Shown piece after piece: positions 24,601 through 32,619 of a DNA stretch of 49,632 bases (position 1 is its first letter; each line of letters begins with the position of its first letter). The notes beneath the pieces are model-generated. The model did not search any database. It saw nothing but the letters and a program-made list of their open reading frames with translations, and had not been told where the DNA came from. The DNA lies in NCBI GenBank assembly GCA_026709365.1, contig JAPOTD010000131.1, positions 1 to 49,632 on the forward strand, read 5' to 3'. Both the position numbers and the translations under genes were made by a program. The DNA is from Gammaproteobacteria bacterium (GTDB lineage Bacteria; Pseudomonadota; Gammaproteobacteria; Pseudomonadales; Azotimanducaceae).

Positions 24601-25155
24601 CTACCCGGGCGGTGGCTTCGGGGGCAAGGTCGGCGGCGGCACGCGACGGAACTCGAAGCTTGGCCGCAAGCCGTCGTCGCCCGAGGGATATGCCGAACCG
24701 CCGGCACTCTCGTCCTGGCCGGCAGTGTCTTCGTCGGCGGCAATCGCGCCTCGGGAGATGAATCCGTTCAGGGGTTCGCCCTCGTTGAGCGCGGCAAGTG
24801 CGTCCTCGGCGGCTTGGGCGGTGGCCTCGTCCCAAGGCAGGCGGTAGGCGCGCGGTGCGCTGGCCACCAAGCCCGCCACATCAAGCTCGCTGATCCAGAA
24901 GAAGATGCTGCCCGGCGAGCGGCTGGCCTTGTCCGGCTCCTCGATGGTGATCCAATGCAGGCGAAACTGCTCCGGCATCTCAGCGGATGTTGCCCAGCCC
25001 ATGAGCTGCTTGTGGCCCTCGAAGGCGGCGATGTAGAAGCCGCTGGCCACGACGATGGCGCCCAGCTTCACCGCCAGCCCCCAACGGCTGGCCAACCCCA
25101 AGTTCAGCAGCAACGCCACGATGACGGCGTAGGCTAGGGACAGCGCGACGGTCAT
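24601..25155 (-). CDS. Unknown membrane protein, third gene of a MotA/ExbB-like module
   Basis: 184 residues. Two hydrophobic segments near the N-terminus (about 3-18 and 28-45) are followed by a soluble domain (PEQFRLHWITIEEPDKASRS, then DVAGLVASAPRAYRLPW) and a proline-rich tail ending TLPPKPPPG. No known domain is recognised. The ATG overlaps the stop of the preceding gene (ATGA), so it is translationally coupled to the MotB/ExbD-like gene. It may be a regulatory or assembly subunit of the channel, by position only. Confidence 0.7.
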   Translation of the reverse strand: MTVALSLAYAVIVALLLNLGLASRWGLAVKLGAIVVASGFYIAAFEGHKQLMGWATSAEMPEQFRLHWITIEEPDKASRSPGSIFFWISELDVAGLVASAPRAYRLPWDEATAQAAEDALAALNEGEPLNGFISRGAIAADEDTAGQDESAGGSAYPSGDDGLRPSFEFRRVPPPTLPPKPPPG

Positions 25156-25769
25156 GCCTTGGCGGCGACGGCGCGGGTCAGCAGCCGCTTGCCCAGCGTG
25201 TTGGTGTTCACCACTTGGCCGTCGGCATTGATGGAAAAGCGCACGGCGGTGCGCTCATCGCCCGCGCCCTCAAGCTCCAACGTGTCGTAAAACACCACCA
25301 CGGCGCTTGGGTTGAGCTTCTCGACCTTCACGGAGACCGGCAGCGGGAGGCTGTAGTTGGCTTGGTAGTGCAACAGGTTGACCACGTACTCACCGGCCTG
25401 CAAGGCCCGGATGGTCACCGTTTCCTGATTGATCGGATTCGCGGTCTCGACGTTGTTCACCACCATGCGGTCCTGAAGCAGTCCCCGGTCGTCCCGGTCA
25501 AGGTGCATCAGGCCGGCGTCCCGGTTGTGGTACCAGACCAGGTTGCCTTGGGGATCCTCCACCAGCGCATCGACGTCGTCCGGGTGGCGGTCCGCCCAGC
25601 GCACGGTGATCAGTATCTCCGCCTTGGAGTCCACGTCGCCCGCTTTGGTGGGGTCGGCCATGAGGCTGAACGCGGCCACGAACATGAAGGCGAAGCTGAG
25701 CAGCGCGTTGAACAGCAGATCGGTGAAGGCGTCCTGGGCGTCCCGCTGGCGGTAGATCCTATGGCGCAT
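25152..25769 (-). CDS. MotB/ExbD-like single-span protein with unknown periplasmic domain
   Basis: 205 residues from ATG 25769, an internal start preferred because the longer frame would overlap the upstream gene by 71 bases. A basic N-terminus is followed by DAFTDLLFNALLSFAFMFVA: an Asp (D17) just ahead of a membrane helix, as in MotB, TolR and ExbD, where it carries protons. The remaining 165 residues are beta-rich (ILITVRWADRHPDDVDALVE, LQAGEYVVNLLHY) and not OmpA-like. With the MotA/TolQ/ExbB-like gene overlapping by 11 bases, it probably forms an ion-driven stator-like complex. The cargo or target is unknown. Confidence 0.7.
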   Translation of the reverse strand: MRHRIYRQRDAQDAFTDLLFNALLSFAFMFVAAFSLMADPTKAGDVDSKAEILITVRWADRHPDDVDALVEDPQGNLVWYHNRDAGLMHLDRDDRGLLQDRMVVNNVETANPINQETVTIRALQAGEYVVNLLHYQANYSLPLPVSVKVEKLNPSAVVVFYDTLELEGAGDERTAVRFSINADGQVVNTNTLGKRLLTRAVAAKA

Positions 25770-26430
25770 GATCCGCCGCCACCACCGAAAGACGAGTGGC
25801 CAGCTCCGCTGCCGAGGCGTCGAGAACATGGTACTGCAGCTTGAGCAGGGTGCTGGTCACCAGTCCCGCCAGGGTGGTGTAGAGGGCCACGGCCATGCCG
25901 CCGCTCATCTCCATGAGCAGCCGCTGCATGAGGCTCGGATCGAACTCCTTGATCTCGCCGATGGGCATCAACATCAGGATGAAGCCGACCACCGTGCCGA
26001 GCAGGCCGAGCTTGAGCAGCGCATCGCTGACGAAGTGGCCCAAGGCGTGCCGGTTGGCCAGATCATCCGCGAAGGCGGTGAGCAGCGCCGCCGAGTCGCC
26101 GATCCCGGCGTTCTTGCGGTTGGCTGCGAAGCGGCCGATCAGGCTGCCATCCGCGACCGCCTCCGTCGCTTCGCCCGCACCCGCGTCGCCCCAATGCCGC
26201 TCCAGGGCGGCAAACTCCCGCCTCTCTCGGTTCAAGGCGTGGGCCAGCACGAGCCAATGGCCGCTGGCCAGCGCGTAGATGGCCAAGATCAGATAGGAGA
26301 TGTAGCTCTTGTCCGAGGTCAACGCCAAGGTCAGCGCCCCGCGATCGGCGGCCACGTAGAAGCCGAACAGGACCAGCCCCAGAATGATGAGGGCCCGAGC
26401 GGTTAGGTTGGCGTCGGCAAGCGGATGCAT
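25759..26430 (-). CDS. MotA/TolQ/ExbB proton-channel family protein
   Basis: 223 residues with four predicted membrane segments (about 10-30, 43-62, 137-158, 178-200). The C-terminal half carries the family hallmark: LGLLGTVVGFILMLMPIGEI, then MSGGMAVALYTTLAGLVTST, like the two long channel helices of MotA, TolQ and ExbB. The cytoplasmic loop between helices 2 and 3 is short (about 75 residues), unlike ZorA. A CATAAT hexamer (26444-26439 on the minus strand) ends only about 8 bases before the ATG, so the mRNA may be nearly leaderless. It is divergent from gpsA and is the first of three overlapping genes. Confidence 0.82.
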   Translation of the reverse strand: MHPLADANLTARALIILGLVLFGFYVAADRGALTLALTSDKSYISYLILAIYALASGHWLVLAHALNRERREFAALERHWGDAGAGEATEAVADGSLIGRFAANRKNAGIGDSAALLTAFADDLANRHALGHFVSDALLKLGLLGTVVGFILMLMPIGEIKEFDPSLMQRLLMEMSGGMAVALYTTLAGLVTSTLLKLQYHVLDASAAELATRLSVVAADHAP

Positions 26431-26485
26431 GGGCGCAAATTATGGCATAAGGGATACAATCGGGACGGTGGACGAGGAGAGTGAA

Positions 26486-27481
26486 ATGACCGGCATCGCA
26501 GTGATTGGCCTCGGCAACTTTGGCACCGCTCTGGCCCGCAACTGGGCCGTCCACGGCAAGGCGGTGCGGGGCTGGACGGTGGAGGCCGAGGTTTTCGCCA
26601 GCATCGAGAGCGTTGGTGTCAACGAGAAGTACCTGCCCGGCATTGAACTGCCGGGCCTCAAGGCGACCTTGGACTTGGGGGAGGCCGTGCAAGGAGCCGA
26701 CATACTGGCCTTGGCGCTGCCCTCCCATGTCGTGCTCAGCGTCGTCGATCAGTTGCTCGAAAGGCTGCGGGACGGCCAAGTCCTGATTGACTTGGCGAAG
26801 GGCTTGGCACCCAACGAGGAGCTGGTGTCCGAAGCCATCGCCGCCAAGCTGGCCGCCGCCGGCCGCAGCAATCCGCTGGCGGTGATGACCGGTCCGACCA
26901 TTGCCCCGGAACTGGCGTCGGGGGTGCTGACCACAGCCTTGGTGGCATCGGCTGATGAAGCGGTTGCCCAAGGCTTGGCGACCGAACTGTCAACGCCCAC
27001 GTTCATCGTCGCACCTGCCGCGGATCCCTTGGGCGTTGAGCTCTGGGGCGCGTTCAAGAACGTCATCGCGTTGGCTTGCGGCCTGTCGGATGGCCTTAAG
27101 CTGACCGGCGGCCTGGGCGGCGACAACCTCAAGGCGGCTCTCTTCACCGTCGGCTTCAATGAAGGACGCCGAATCCTGGCCGCGCTCGGCGCCCAGCCGG
27201 AGACGGCTTTCAGCGCCGCCGGCCTCGGCGATCTGTTCGTCACCGCCACTTCGCCCCACGGCCGCAATCGGCGCACGGGTGAACTGCTCGGCTGCGGGCA
27301 GGCCCTCGACGAGGCCCTCGGCAGCACGGTCATGGTCTCCGAAGGCGTGCGGGCCACCCGCATGTTCGCCGCCCGCACCGCCGCCGCAGGCATCTCCGCC
27401 CCCTTTGTCGCCCAACTGGCCGAACTGCTGGACGGCAAGACCGATGCCGAGGACTGCGTTCGGCGCATGCTCTCGGCCTAG
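26486..27481 (+). CDS. gpsA: Glycerol-3-phosphate dehydrogenase [NAD(P)+]
   Basis: 331 residues from ATG 26486, which has GAGGAG seven bases upstream and begins the conserved MTGIAVIGLGNFGTALA nucleotide-binding motif. Other marks are KGLAPNE, MTGPTIAPELASG, GAFKNVIALACGLSDGL (catalytic Lys) and GLGDLFVTATSPHGRNRRTG. The enzyme reduces dihydroxyacetone phosphate to sn-glycerol 3-phosphate, the backbone for phospholipids, in the cytoplasm. A TACAAT -10 (26455-26460) lies in the 55-base space shared with the divergent ion-channel-like operon. The E. coli neighbour secB is absent. Confidence 0.95.
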   Translation: MTGIAVIGLGNFGTALARNWAVHGKAVRGWTVEAEVFASIESVGVNEKYLPGIELPGLKATLDLGEAVQGADILALALPSHVVLSVVDQLLERLRDGQVLIDLAKGLAPNEELVSEAIAAKLAAAGRSNPLAVMTGPTIAPELASGVLTTALVASADEAVAQGLATELSTPTFIVAPAADPLGVELWGAFKNVIALACGLSDGLKLTGGLGGDNLKAALFTVGFNEGRRILAALGAQPETAFSAAGLGDLFVTATSPHGRNRRTGELLGCGQALDEALGSTVMVSEGVRATRMFAARTAAAGISAPFVAQLAELLDGKTDAEDCVRRMLSA

Positions 27482-27685
27482 GGCTTAACCCAGCAGCTCT
27501 TCGAGAGACGACGCCTGCCTTCGGGCCATGCCAGTCGATCGTTGACGCTAAGCGAGGCTTCCGATGGTAGCACTGTTCACCAGCCAACCGGCAATTCTCA
27601 GTTTGGATCAACTCTACCCTCCGTTATCCGATCGAGGGCAAGATGCCCTCGCTCCGCCCCTCTGATAGACTGGCTCGCCCTGCTC

Positions 27686-29125
27686 ATGAAGTTCAGCAGT
27701 CCCATGGACACAACGCCCCTCCGATCCCGGTTGCGAATCCGGACGTCCATCGGCGTTTTTGCCGCCGCGGCGCTCCCGTTGCTGGCAGCACCTGCGTTGG
27801 CGGTCGATATCGCCGACGCCTACGCCCATGCCCAGCGGAACGATCCGGTTTTGAGCGCCGCCCAAGCGGGCTACCGGGCCAACCGGGAGATGGTTCCCCA
27901 AGCCCGGTCCGGGCTGATGCCAAGGCTCAACCTAGGCGGCACCCTCAGCCGCAACGAGCGCTCCTTCCCGGGCGCGGCGGTGCAGGATCTCGACCCCGCC
28001 AGCCCAACCTTCGGGCAGCTGCGCCAACTGCCCTCGCAAAACTACACCGACCGGGCTTGGCAGGCGCAACTGAACCAACCGGTCGTCAACGTCAGCGCTT
28101 GGTTCGATCTCAGGAGCGCCAAGTCCCGCGTTCAAGCGGCCCGGGCGGCGCTGAACGCCGCTTCCCAGAATTTAATCCTGCGGGTGGTGCAAGCCTACCT
28201 GAACGTGTTGCGCGCCCAGGATCGCGTGGAGGCGGCGCAGGCTCAGGAAACGGCCGTCGGCAGGCAGCTTGAGCAGGTGCAGCAACGCTTTGAGGTGGGC
28301 TTGGTGGCCATCACCGACGTCCTGGAAGCCCAAGCAGCCTTCGACAATGCCGCGGTGGCCCGCATTCAAGCGGAGGGCGACCTGCACGTGTTCTTCAACG
28401 CGCTGACCACGCTCACCGGCGAGGACTACCAAGCGCTGGACCGGCTCGCCGAGGCGCTGCCCATCATCAATCCGGCACCGGCCGACGAGCAAGCCTGGGT
28501 GGATGCGGCGTTGGACGCCAACCTCAACGTGCTTGCCGCGCAGGCCCAGTTGGACGCCGCCAACCGCAACTTGGCGGCCCGGCGCGCCGCCCACCTGCCG
28601 ACGCTCGACGGCTCCGTCTCGCACAGCTACTTCCAAACCGGCGGGATCGCTTTTCTCGGCGACAAGACCGAGACCACGACCTATGCGCTGACCATGAACC
28701 TGCCCATCTACCAAGGCGGCTTCACCCACTCCCGGCGCAAGGAGGCGCGGGCTTTGGCCGACCAGGCCCGCGATGAGCTCCTGAACCAGCAACTCACCGT
28801 CACCCGGGATGCGCGCAGCCTGTTCCAGAACGTCGCCACGGACGTGGTTCGGGTCGGCGCCCGCCTCAAGGCGATCGCCTCCAGCCAATCAGCGCTCGAA
28901 GCCACCGAAACCGGCTATGAAGTGGGCACCCGCAACATCGTCGATGTGCTGCAGGCGCAGCAGCGGCTTTACGCCTCCCAGTTCGACTACGCCGATTCAC
29001 GTTACAACTACGTGATCGACCTCATGGCGCTCAAGCAGGTGGCCGGCGCCTTGGCGGAGGAGGACGTGATGGAGTTGAATCAATTCGCCGACGCCGCCAA
29101 TCCCGTGTTGAGGAGCGCTCCCTAG
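27686..29125 (+). CDS. tolC: TolC-family outer-membrane efflux protein
   Basis: 479 residues from ATG 27686 (27704 is an alternative). A signal peptide ends near PALAVDIADAY. The mature part follows the TolC plan: two repeats of long coiled-coil helices with short beta strands, e.g. DPVLSAAQAGYRANREMVPQ, LRVVQAYLNVLRAQDRVEAA and the second-half equivalent VGTRNIVDVLQAQQRLYASQ. SYFQTGG and YALTMNLPIYQGGFTHSRR are typical strand-forming phrases. TolC trimers form exit ducts for drugs and proteins across the outer membrane. Its stop TAG shares a palindromic CTAG with the stop of waaA on the other strand. A tolC-waaA neighbourhood is common in gammaproteobacteria. Confidence 0.92.
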   Translation: MKFSSPMDTTPLRSRLRIRTSIGVFAAAALPLLAAPALAVDIADAYAHAQRNDPVLSAAQAGYRANREMVPQARSGLMPRLNLGGTLSRNERSFPGAAVQDLDPASPTFGQLRQLPSQNYTDRAWQAQLNQPVVNVSAWFDLRSAKSRVQAARAALNAASQNLILRVVQAYLNVLRAQDRVEAAQAQETAVGRQLEQVQQRFEVGLVAITDVLEAQAAFDNAAVARIQAEGDLHVFFNALTTLTGEDYQALDRLAEALPIINPAPADEQAWVDAALDANLNVLAAQAQLDAANRNLAARRAAHLPTLDGSVSHSYFQTGGIAFLGDKTETTTYALTMNLPIYQGGFTHSRRKEARALADQARDELLNQQLTVTRDARSLFQNVATDVVRVGARLKAIASSQSALEATETGYEVGTRNIVDVLQAQQRLYASQFDYADSRYNYVIDLMALKQVAGALAEEDVMELNQFADAANPVLRSAP

Positions 29126-30390
29126 ACTACTTGGATGTGCTCGCGCAGCAGGGCCTTGGTTTTGGCCAGCGCGCCGCCGTTGCGCCGCACCACGTCCAAG
29201 GCCCGCTGGCCGGCCTGATGGCGGGCGGACGCATCACCCAGCAGTTCGATCACCGCCCCCGCCAGCTCACCCGCGTTGCCCACCCGCGTCAGGCAACGGT
29301 CTTTCCCGAAGGCAGCGGCCACTTCGGTGAAGTTGAAGTCCGAAGGCCCCATCAGCAGCGGCTGGCCGCAAATCGCCGCCTCAATGGGGTTGTGGCCGCC
29401 CCTCGGCACCAGGCTGCCGCCGATGAGCGCCACTTGCGACAGCCCATAGAGGGTTTGCAGCGCACCCATCCGGTCGCAGACCACCACCTCGACGGGCTTG
29501 CTGGGCGGCCGGCTTAGGTTGGCCGTCGAAAAGCCCCGGTTTGTCGCCATCTCAAGCACCTCGCCGCTGCGCACGGGATGGCGCGGCGCGAGCACCAAGC
29601 ACGCGCTCGGCAGGCGTTCGCGCACTTGCCGGTGGGCCTGCAGCACGATGGCCTCCTCGCCGGCATGGGTGCTGGCGGCGATCCAGACCGGCCGGTCGGC
29701 CAAGCGCAGCGCGGTGCGCAACGCCGCCACTGCCCCGGCATGGTTCGCTGGCAGGGTAATGTCGAACTTGACGCTGCCCGTGGTGACCACCTTGTTCGGC
29801 TCTGCGCCCAAGGCTTGGAAGCGCCGGGCATGGTCTGGGTATTGGCAGCCGATCACGCGCAACTGGCCGAGCACCGTTTTGGCCAGCTTCGGGATGCGCC
29901 CGTATCCCCGCGCGGATCGCTCGGACAGCCGGGCGTTGACCAGCAGCGTCGGCACGCCGCGCCGATGCGCCTCACCGATCAGGTTGGGCCAGAGTTCGGT
30001 TTCGATCAGGATCAGCAGCCTAGGCCGCGCGGCGTCGAAGAAAGCGCGTACCGCAAAGGGGAAGTCGTAGGGCGCGTAGCAATGGGCCACCTTGTCGCCG
30101 AGCCGTCGGATGACCTGCTCCGAACCCGTCGGGGTCATGGCCGTCACCAGAAAGGGCAGTGTGGGGAACTCGTCGGCCAAGGCCTCTATGAGCGGCGCTG
30201 CGGCAATGGCCTCCCCCGCCGAGACGGCATGAAACCACACCCCGCCCTTGGGGATGGCCGTCGCAGGGCGTCCGAACCGTTCGCCAATGCGCTCGCCGTA
30301 GCCCGGCTCCCGCCGCGAGCGCCACCACAGGCGCAGCGGCACGATGGGCAGGGCCAGCCAGAGCAGGATGCGATACAGCGCGTGTGCCAT
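29122..30390 (-). CDS. waaA: 3-deoxy-D-manno-octulosonic acid (Kdo) transferase
   Basis: 422 residues. An N-terminal membrane anchor (LYRILLWLALPIVPLRLWW) precedes two glycosyltransferase domains. Family motifs are FHAVSAGEAIAAAPLI (catalytic Glu), LPFLVTAMTPTGSEQV, CYAPYDFPFAVRAF, LILIETELWPNL, VNARLSERS, GSVKFD, STHAGEE, LAPRHPVR and GGSLVPRGGHNPIEAA. The enzyme adds Kdo sugars to lipid IVA in lipopolysaccharide inner-core synthesis at the inner membrane. Length is normal (E. coli 425). It converges with the tolC-like gene, sharing the CTAG stop sequence. No other lipopolysaccharide genes are nearby. Confidence 0.96.
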   Translation of the reverse strand: MAHALYRILLWLALPIVPLRLWWRSRREPGYGERIGERFGRPATAIPKGGVWFHAVSAGEAIAAAPLIEALADEFPTLPFLVTAMTPTGSEQVIRRLGDKVAHCYAPYDFPFAVRAFFDAARPRLLILIETELWPNLIGEAHRRGVPTLLVNARLSERSARGYGRIPKLAKTVLGQLRVIGCQYPDHARRFQALGAEPNKVVTTGSVKFDITLPANHAGAVAALRTALRLADRPVWIAASTHAGEEAIVLQAHRQVRERLPSACLVLAPRHPVRSGEVLEMATNRGFSTANLSRPPSKPVEVVVCDRMGALQTLYGLSQVALIGGSLVPRGGHNPIEAAICGQPLLMGPSDFNFTEVAAAFGKDRCLTRVGNAGELAGAVIELLGDASARHQAGQRALDVVRRNGGALAKTKALLREHIQVV

Positions 30391-30452
30391 GACGTGTAGT
30401 GTGGGCTCGGATCGCTCCCTTGTTGGGCGGCGGCAGTCCGCCGTCCACCCTG

Positions 30453-30890
30453 TTAGCGCTCAAACAAGGCGGCGCCGGCTCGGCGAGCGGCGATTAGCAT
30501 CCGTTGATCGTTGGTGGCCAAGGCGCCGCCCAACCGCAGGACGAGTTCCAGATAGGCGGCATCGTACGCGGACAATCCGAATTGGATGCTTAGGGCAAAG
30601 GTTGCGGCTGCGGCCCGTCCATGGCTGGACGCATCGGTGCTGATCGGCAGCAGCGCGAGCTGCTCGAGGTATCGCGTCACGTTGGCTTGCGACACTTGGT
30701 CCCTCCGCACTAGGGTGGCCGCCACATGCGCCGCCTCGTAGTGCCAAATCGTGGGCACGTGGAATCGGCATCCATTCGCCGCTTGGCGAATCACCGAAAG
30801 CGCATACTGGTTGTTTGCGGGGTTTTCGGCGTCCGGCCAAAGCAGGCGCGTGTTGATGCTGTTGTCCAGCACGATGACTTCCGCGGCCAC
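30453..30890 (-). CDS. VapC-like PIN-domain toxin
   Basis: 145 residues from a GTG start that shares one base with the antitoxin stop (TAGTG). PIN-domain acids are visible: Asp in VIVLDNSINTRLLWPD, Glu in IWHYEAAHV, Asp in LSAYDAAYLELVLRLG and Asp in ALATNDQRML. PIN toxins are Mg-dependent ribonucleases that cut tRNA or rRNA when freed from their antitoxin. The sequence shows no truncation. Together with the upstream Phd-type gene it forms a complete type II toxin-antitoxin operon. Confidence 0.87.
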   Translation of the reverse strand: MAAEVIVLDNSINTRLLWPDAENPANNQYALSVIRQAANGCRFHVPTIWHYEAAHVAATLVRRDQVSQANVTRYLEQLALLPISTDASSHGRAAAATFALSIQFGLSAYDAAYLELVLRLGGALATNDQRMLIAARRAGAALFER

Positions 30891-31150
30891 TAGCCGCGCC
30901 CCGCTTCCTGCATCCGGCGCAGCTCCTCTTGGGTGCCGCCCGCGTCGGCTGCCAACTGCGTTTTCTGCAAGGTGGCAAGTCCTTGGATGGCCTTGCTTAT
31001 GCGTTCATCGTCGGCTGGCGCCTTGCGGATCTCCACCTGCGGCACACCATTGTTGGTGACGATGACCGTCTCCCCAGCAGCCGCTCGCCGGAAGATCTCC
31101 GCTTGCTTGGCCTTGCATTCGTACGCTGTGACATGGAGTGACTTGTTCAT
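30890..31150 (-). CDS. Phd/YefM-type antitoxin
   Basis: 86 residues. The N-terminal part is the Phd/YefM DNA-binding fold: MNKSLHVTAYECKAKQAEIFRRAAAG is split by the usual turn before ETVIVTNNGVPQVEIRK. The C-terminal half (DERISKAIQGLATLQ onward) is probably disordered until bound to the toxin. Such antitoxins repress their own operon with the toxin as co-repressor. Two palindromes at 31175-31204 just upstream are the likely operator. The toxin gene follows with a one-base overlap. Confidence 0.85.
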   Translation of the reverse strand: MNKSLHVTAYECKAKQAEIFRRAAAGETVIVTNNGVPQVEIRKAPADDERISKAIQGLATLQKTQLAADAGGTQEELRRMQEAGRG

Positions 31151-31174
31151 GTTGCCTGCTCGACCTAAATGCCA

Positions 31175-31204
31175 GACTAGTCATTAGGATAGACTAGGTT
31201 AGTC
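31175..31204 (-). promoter_or_regulatory. Paired palindromic operator of the PIN/Phd operon
   Basis: Two perfect palindromes built on the same half-site GACTA: GACTAGTC (31175-31182) and GACTA-GGT-TAGTC (31192-31204). Their centres are about 19-20 bases apart, near two helix turns, which fits two antitoxin dimers binding side by side. They lie 25 bases before the antitoxin start. Confidence 0.55.
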
Positions 31205-31394
31205 ACGTCATCAACGCCATCTTTGGCGGAGCCCGGTCGGATCAGTGCAGTGGCTTGGCAGATCGACAACCCCCCAGCGTGGTGTAGTGCGTTGAGGTAG
31301 CGCATCGGCTGATTCAGTTCGAGCTGATCCCAAGCCCAAACCTGAGCCAAACCGATAAACTATCCGCACGGACAAAGCCGTCAACGAGGCGATC

Positions 31395-32558
31395 ATGGCC
31401 AAAAGAACAATCCACACCGATGCCGTCATCATCGGCGGCGGCATCGCCGGGCTTTGGCTGCTGAACGCACTGCGCCGTGCCGGGTACGGCGCGGTGCTGC
31501 TCGAGTCCCGCCGCCTCGGCAGCCATCAGACGTTGGCCTCCCAAGGCGTGATTCACGGCGGGCTGAAGTACGCGCTCGATGGCGTGCCGAACCGGGCCAG
31601 CGAGACCATCTCCGGCATGCCGGCGCGCTGGCGGGCCTGCTTGGCGGGCAATGGCGAAATGGACTTGGCTGGTCTGGAGCCGTTGAGCGAGCACGCCTAT
31701 CTCTTTGCCGAGCCAAGCAGCTCCGAGCCGCTCCCGGCATTCTTCGCCAGCGAGGCGCTGAACAGCGCAGCGCAGCGTTTGCCGGCCGAGGAGTATCCTG
31801 AATTCCTGCGCTCGAACGCCTTCAAGGGCCTTGTCTATCGGCTCAACGACTTGGTCCTCGATCCGGTGCGCCTCACCGAGCGCTTGGCCAGCCTCGGCGC
31901 ACCGCATGTTTACACGGCACCTAGGATAGATCGAATCCATGACGGCGCTGACGCGGCGCGCATCGAAGTCGGCAACCTGCGCATCGCCTGCCGACGCTTG
32001 ATCCTGGCGGCTGGGGCCGGCAACGAAGCGCTGCTGAAGCGCTTGGGCCTGCCGGTGGCCATGCAGCGCCGCTCCCTGCACCAAGTCGTGGTTCGGCATC
32101 CCGATGCGGCCCCGTTCTTCGGCCACTGCCTGACGGACAACCGGGGCGTGGAGCCCCGTCTGACCATCACCAGCCATCGCGCCGGCAGCGCCGGCAGCTG
32201 GCTGTGGTGCGTCGGCGGGCGGCTCGCCACCAGCGGCTCTGATCGGAGCGCGGCGGACCAGCGCCAGTTCGCCCGCAGCGAACTCGCCGCCTGCGTGCCC
32301 TGGATCGATTGGCGGGATGCGGAGATCGAATGCTTCCGCTTGGACCGGGCCGAGCCTCGGCAAGCCGAGGGCCAACGTCCGGATGAGGCCTTCGCCGAGG
32401 TGCAAAGCAGTTGCATCGTGTGCTGGCCCACCAAGCTCACCCTGACGCCGGATCTCGGCCAGAAGGTGTTGGCGTTCATGCCCGCTCCCGAACGCCCCGC
32501 GCACCCAACGTTGGACCTGCCTCCGGCCAAGTTGGGCGCGCCCCCTTGGGCGAACTGA
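31395..32558 (+). CDS. FAD-dependent oxidoreductase (DAO/GlpA-like)
   Basis: 387 residues. The N-terminal dinucleotide-binding motif TDAVIIGGGIAGLWLLNALR is clear, followed by LLESRRLGSHQTLASQGVIHGG, the FAD-contact motif of the DAO superfamily, and the second FAD stretch RRLILAAGAGNEALL. The exact substrate is unknown; glycerol-3-phosphate, D-amino acid and hydroxy-acid oxidases share this fold. GAGG precedes the ATG. The stop at 32556-32558 overlaps the first ATG of a chain of micro-ORFs that leads to the aldo/keto reductase gene, so the two genes are probably co-translated. Confidence 0.87.
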   Translation: MAKRTIHTDAVIIGGGIAGLWLLNALRRAGYGAVLLESRRLGSHQTLASQGVIHGGLKYALDGVPNRASETISGMPARWRACLAGNGEMDLAGLEPLSEHAYLFAEPSSSEPLPAFFASEALNSAAQRLPAEEYPEFLRSNAFKGLVYRLNDLVLDPVRLTERLASLGAPHVYTAPRIDRIHDGADAARIEVGNLRIACRRLILAAGAGNEALLKRLGLPVAMQRRSLHQVVVRHPDAAPFFGHCLTDNRGVEPRLTITSHRAGSAGSWLWCVGGRLATSGSDRSAADQRQFARSELAACVPWIDWRDAEIECFRLDRAEPRQAEGQRPDEAFAEVQSSCIVCWPTKLTLTPDLGQKVLAFMPAPERPAHPTLDLPPAKLGAPPWAN

Positions 32559-32619
32559 TGACCCCTTCGGGTGACCAGATGGCCCCTTTGGGTGACTGAT
32601 GGCCCCTTTGGGTGACTGA
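32541..32619 (+). repeat. 20-22 base tandem repeat forming a stop-start relay
   Basis: Four to five imperfect units of the type CCCCTTTGGGTGACTGATGG join the oxidoreductase end to the reductase start. They create TGATG overlaps at 32556-32560, 32597-32601 and 32617-32621. Between them lie micro-ORFs of 13 codons (MTPSGDQMAPLGD) and 6 codons (MAPLGD). The flanking coding ends (CCCCCTTGGGCGAAC and CCCCCTTGGCCGAAC) look like the outer units. Confidence 0.75.

Noticed and set aside
25152-26430. Reading the MotA/MotB-like genes as a Zorya defence system
   Set aside because: ZorA has a long cytoplasmic tail and ZorB an OmpA-like peptidoglycan-binding domain. Neither is present, and there is no ZorC/D/E-type gene nearby.
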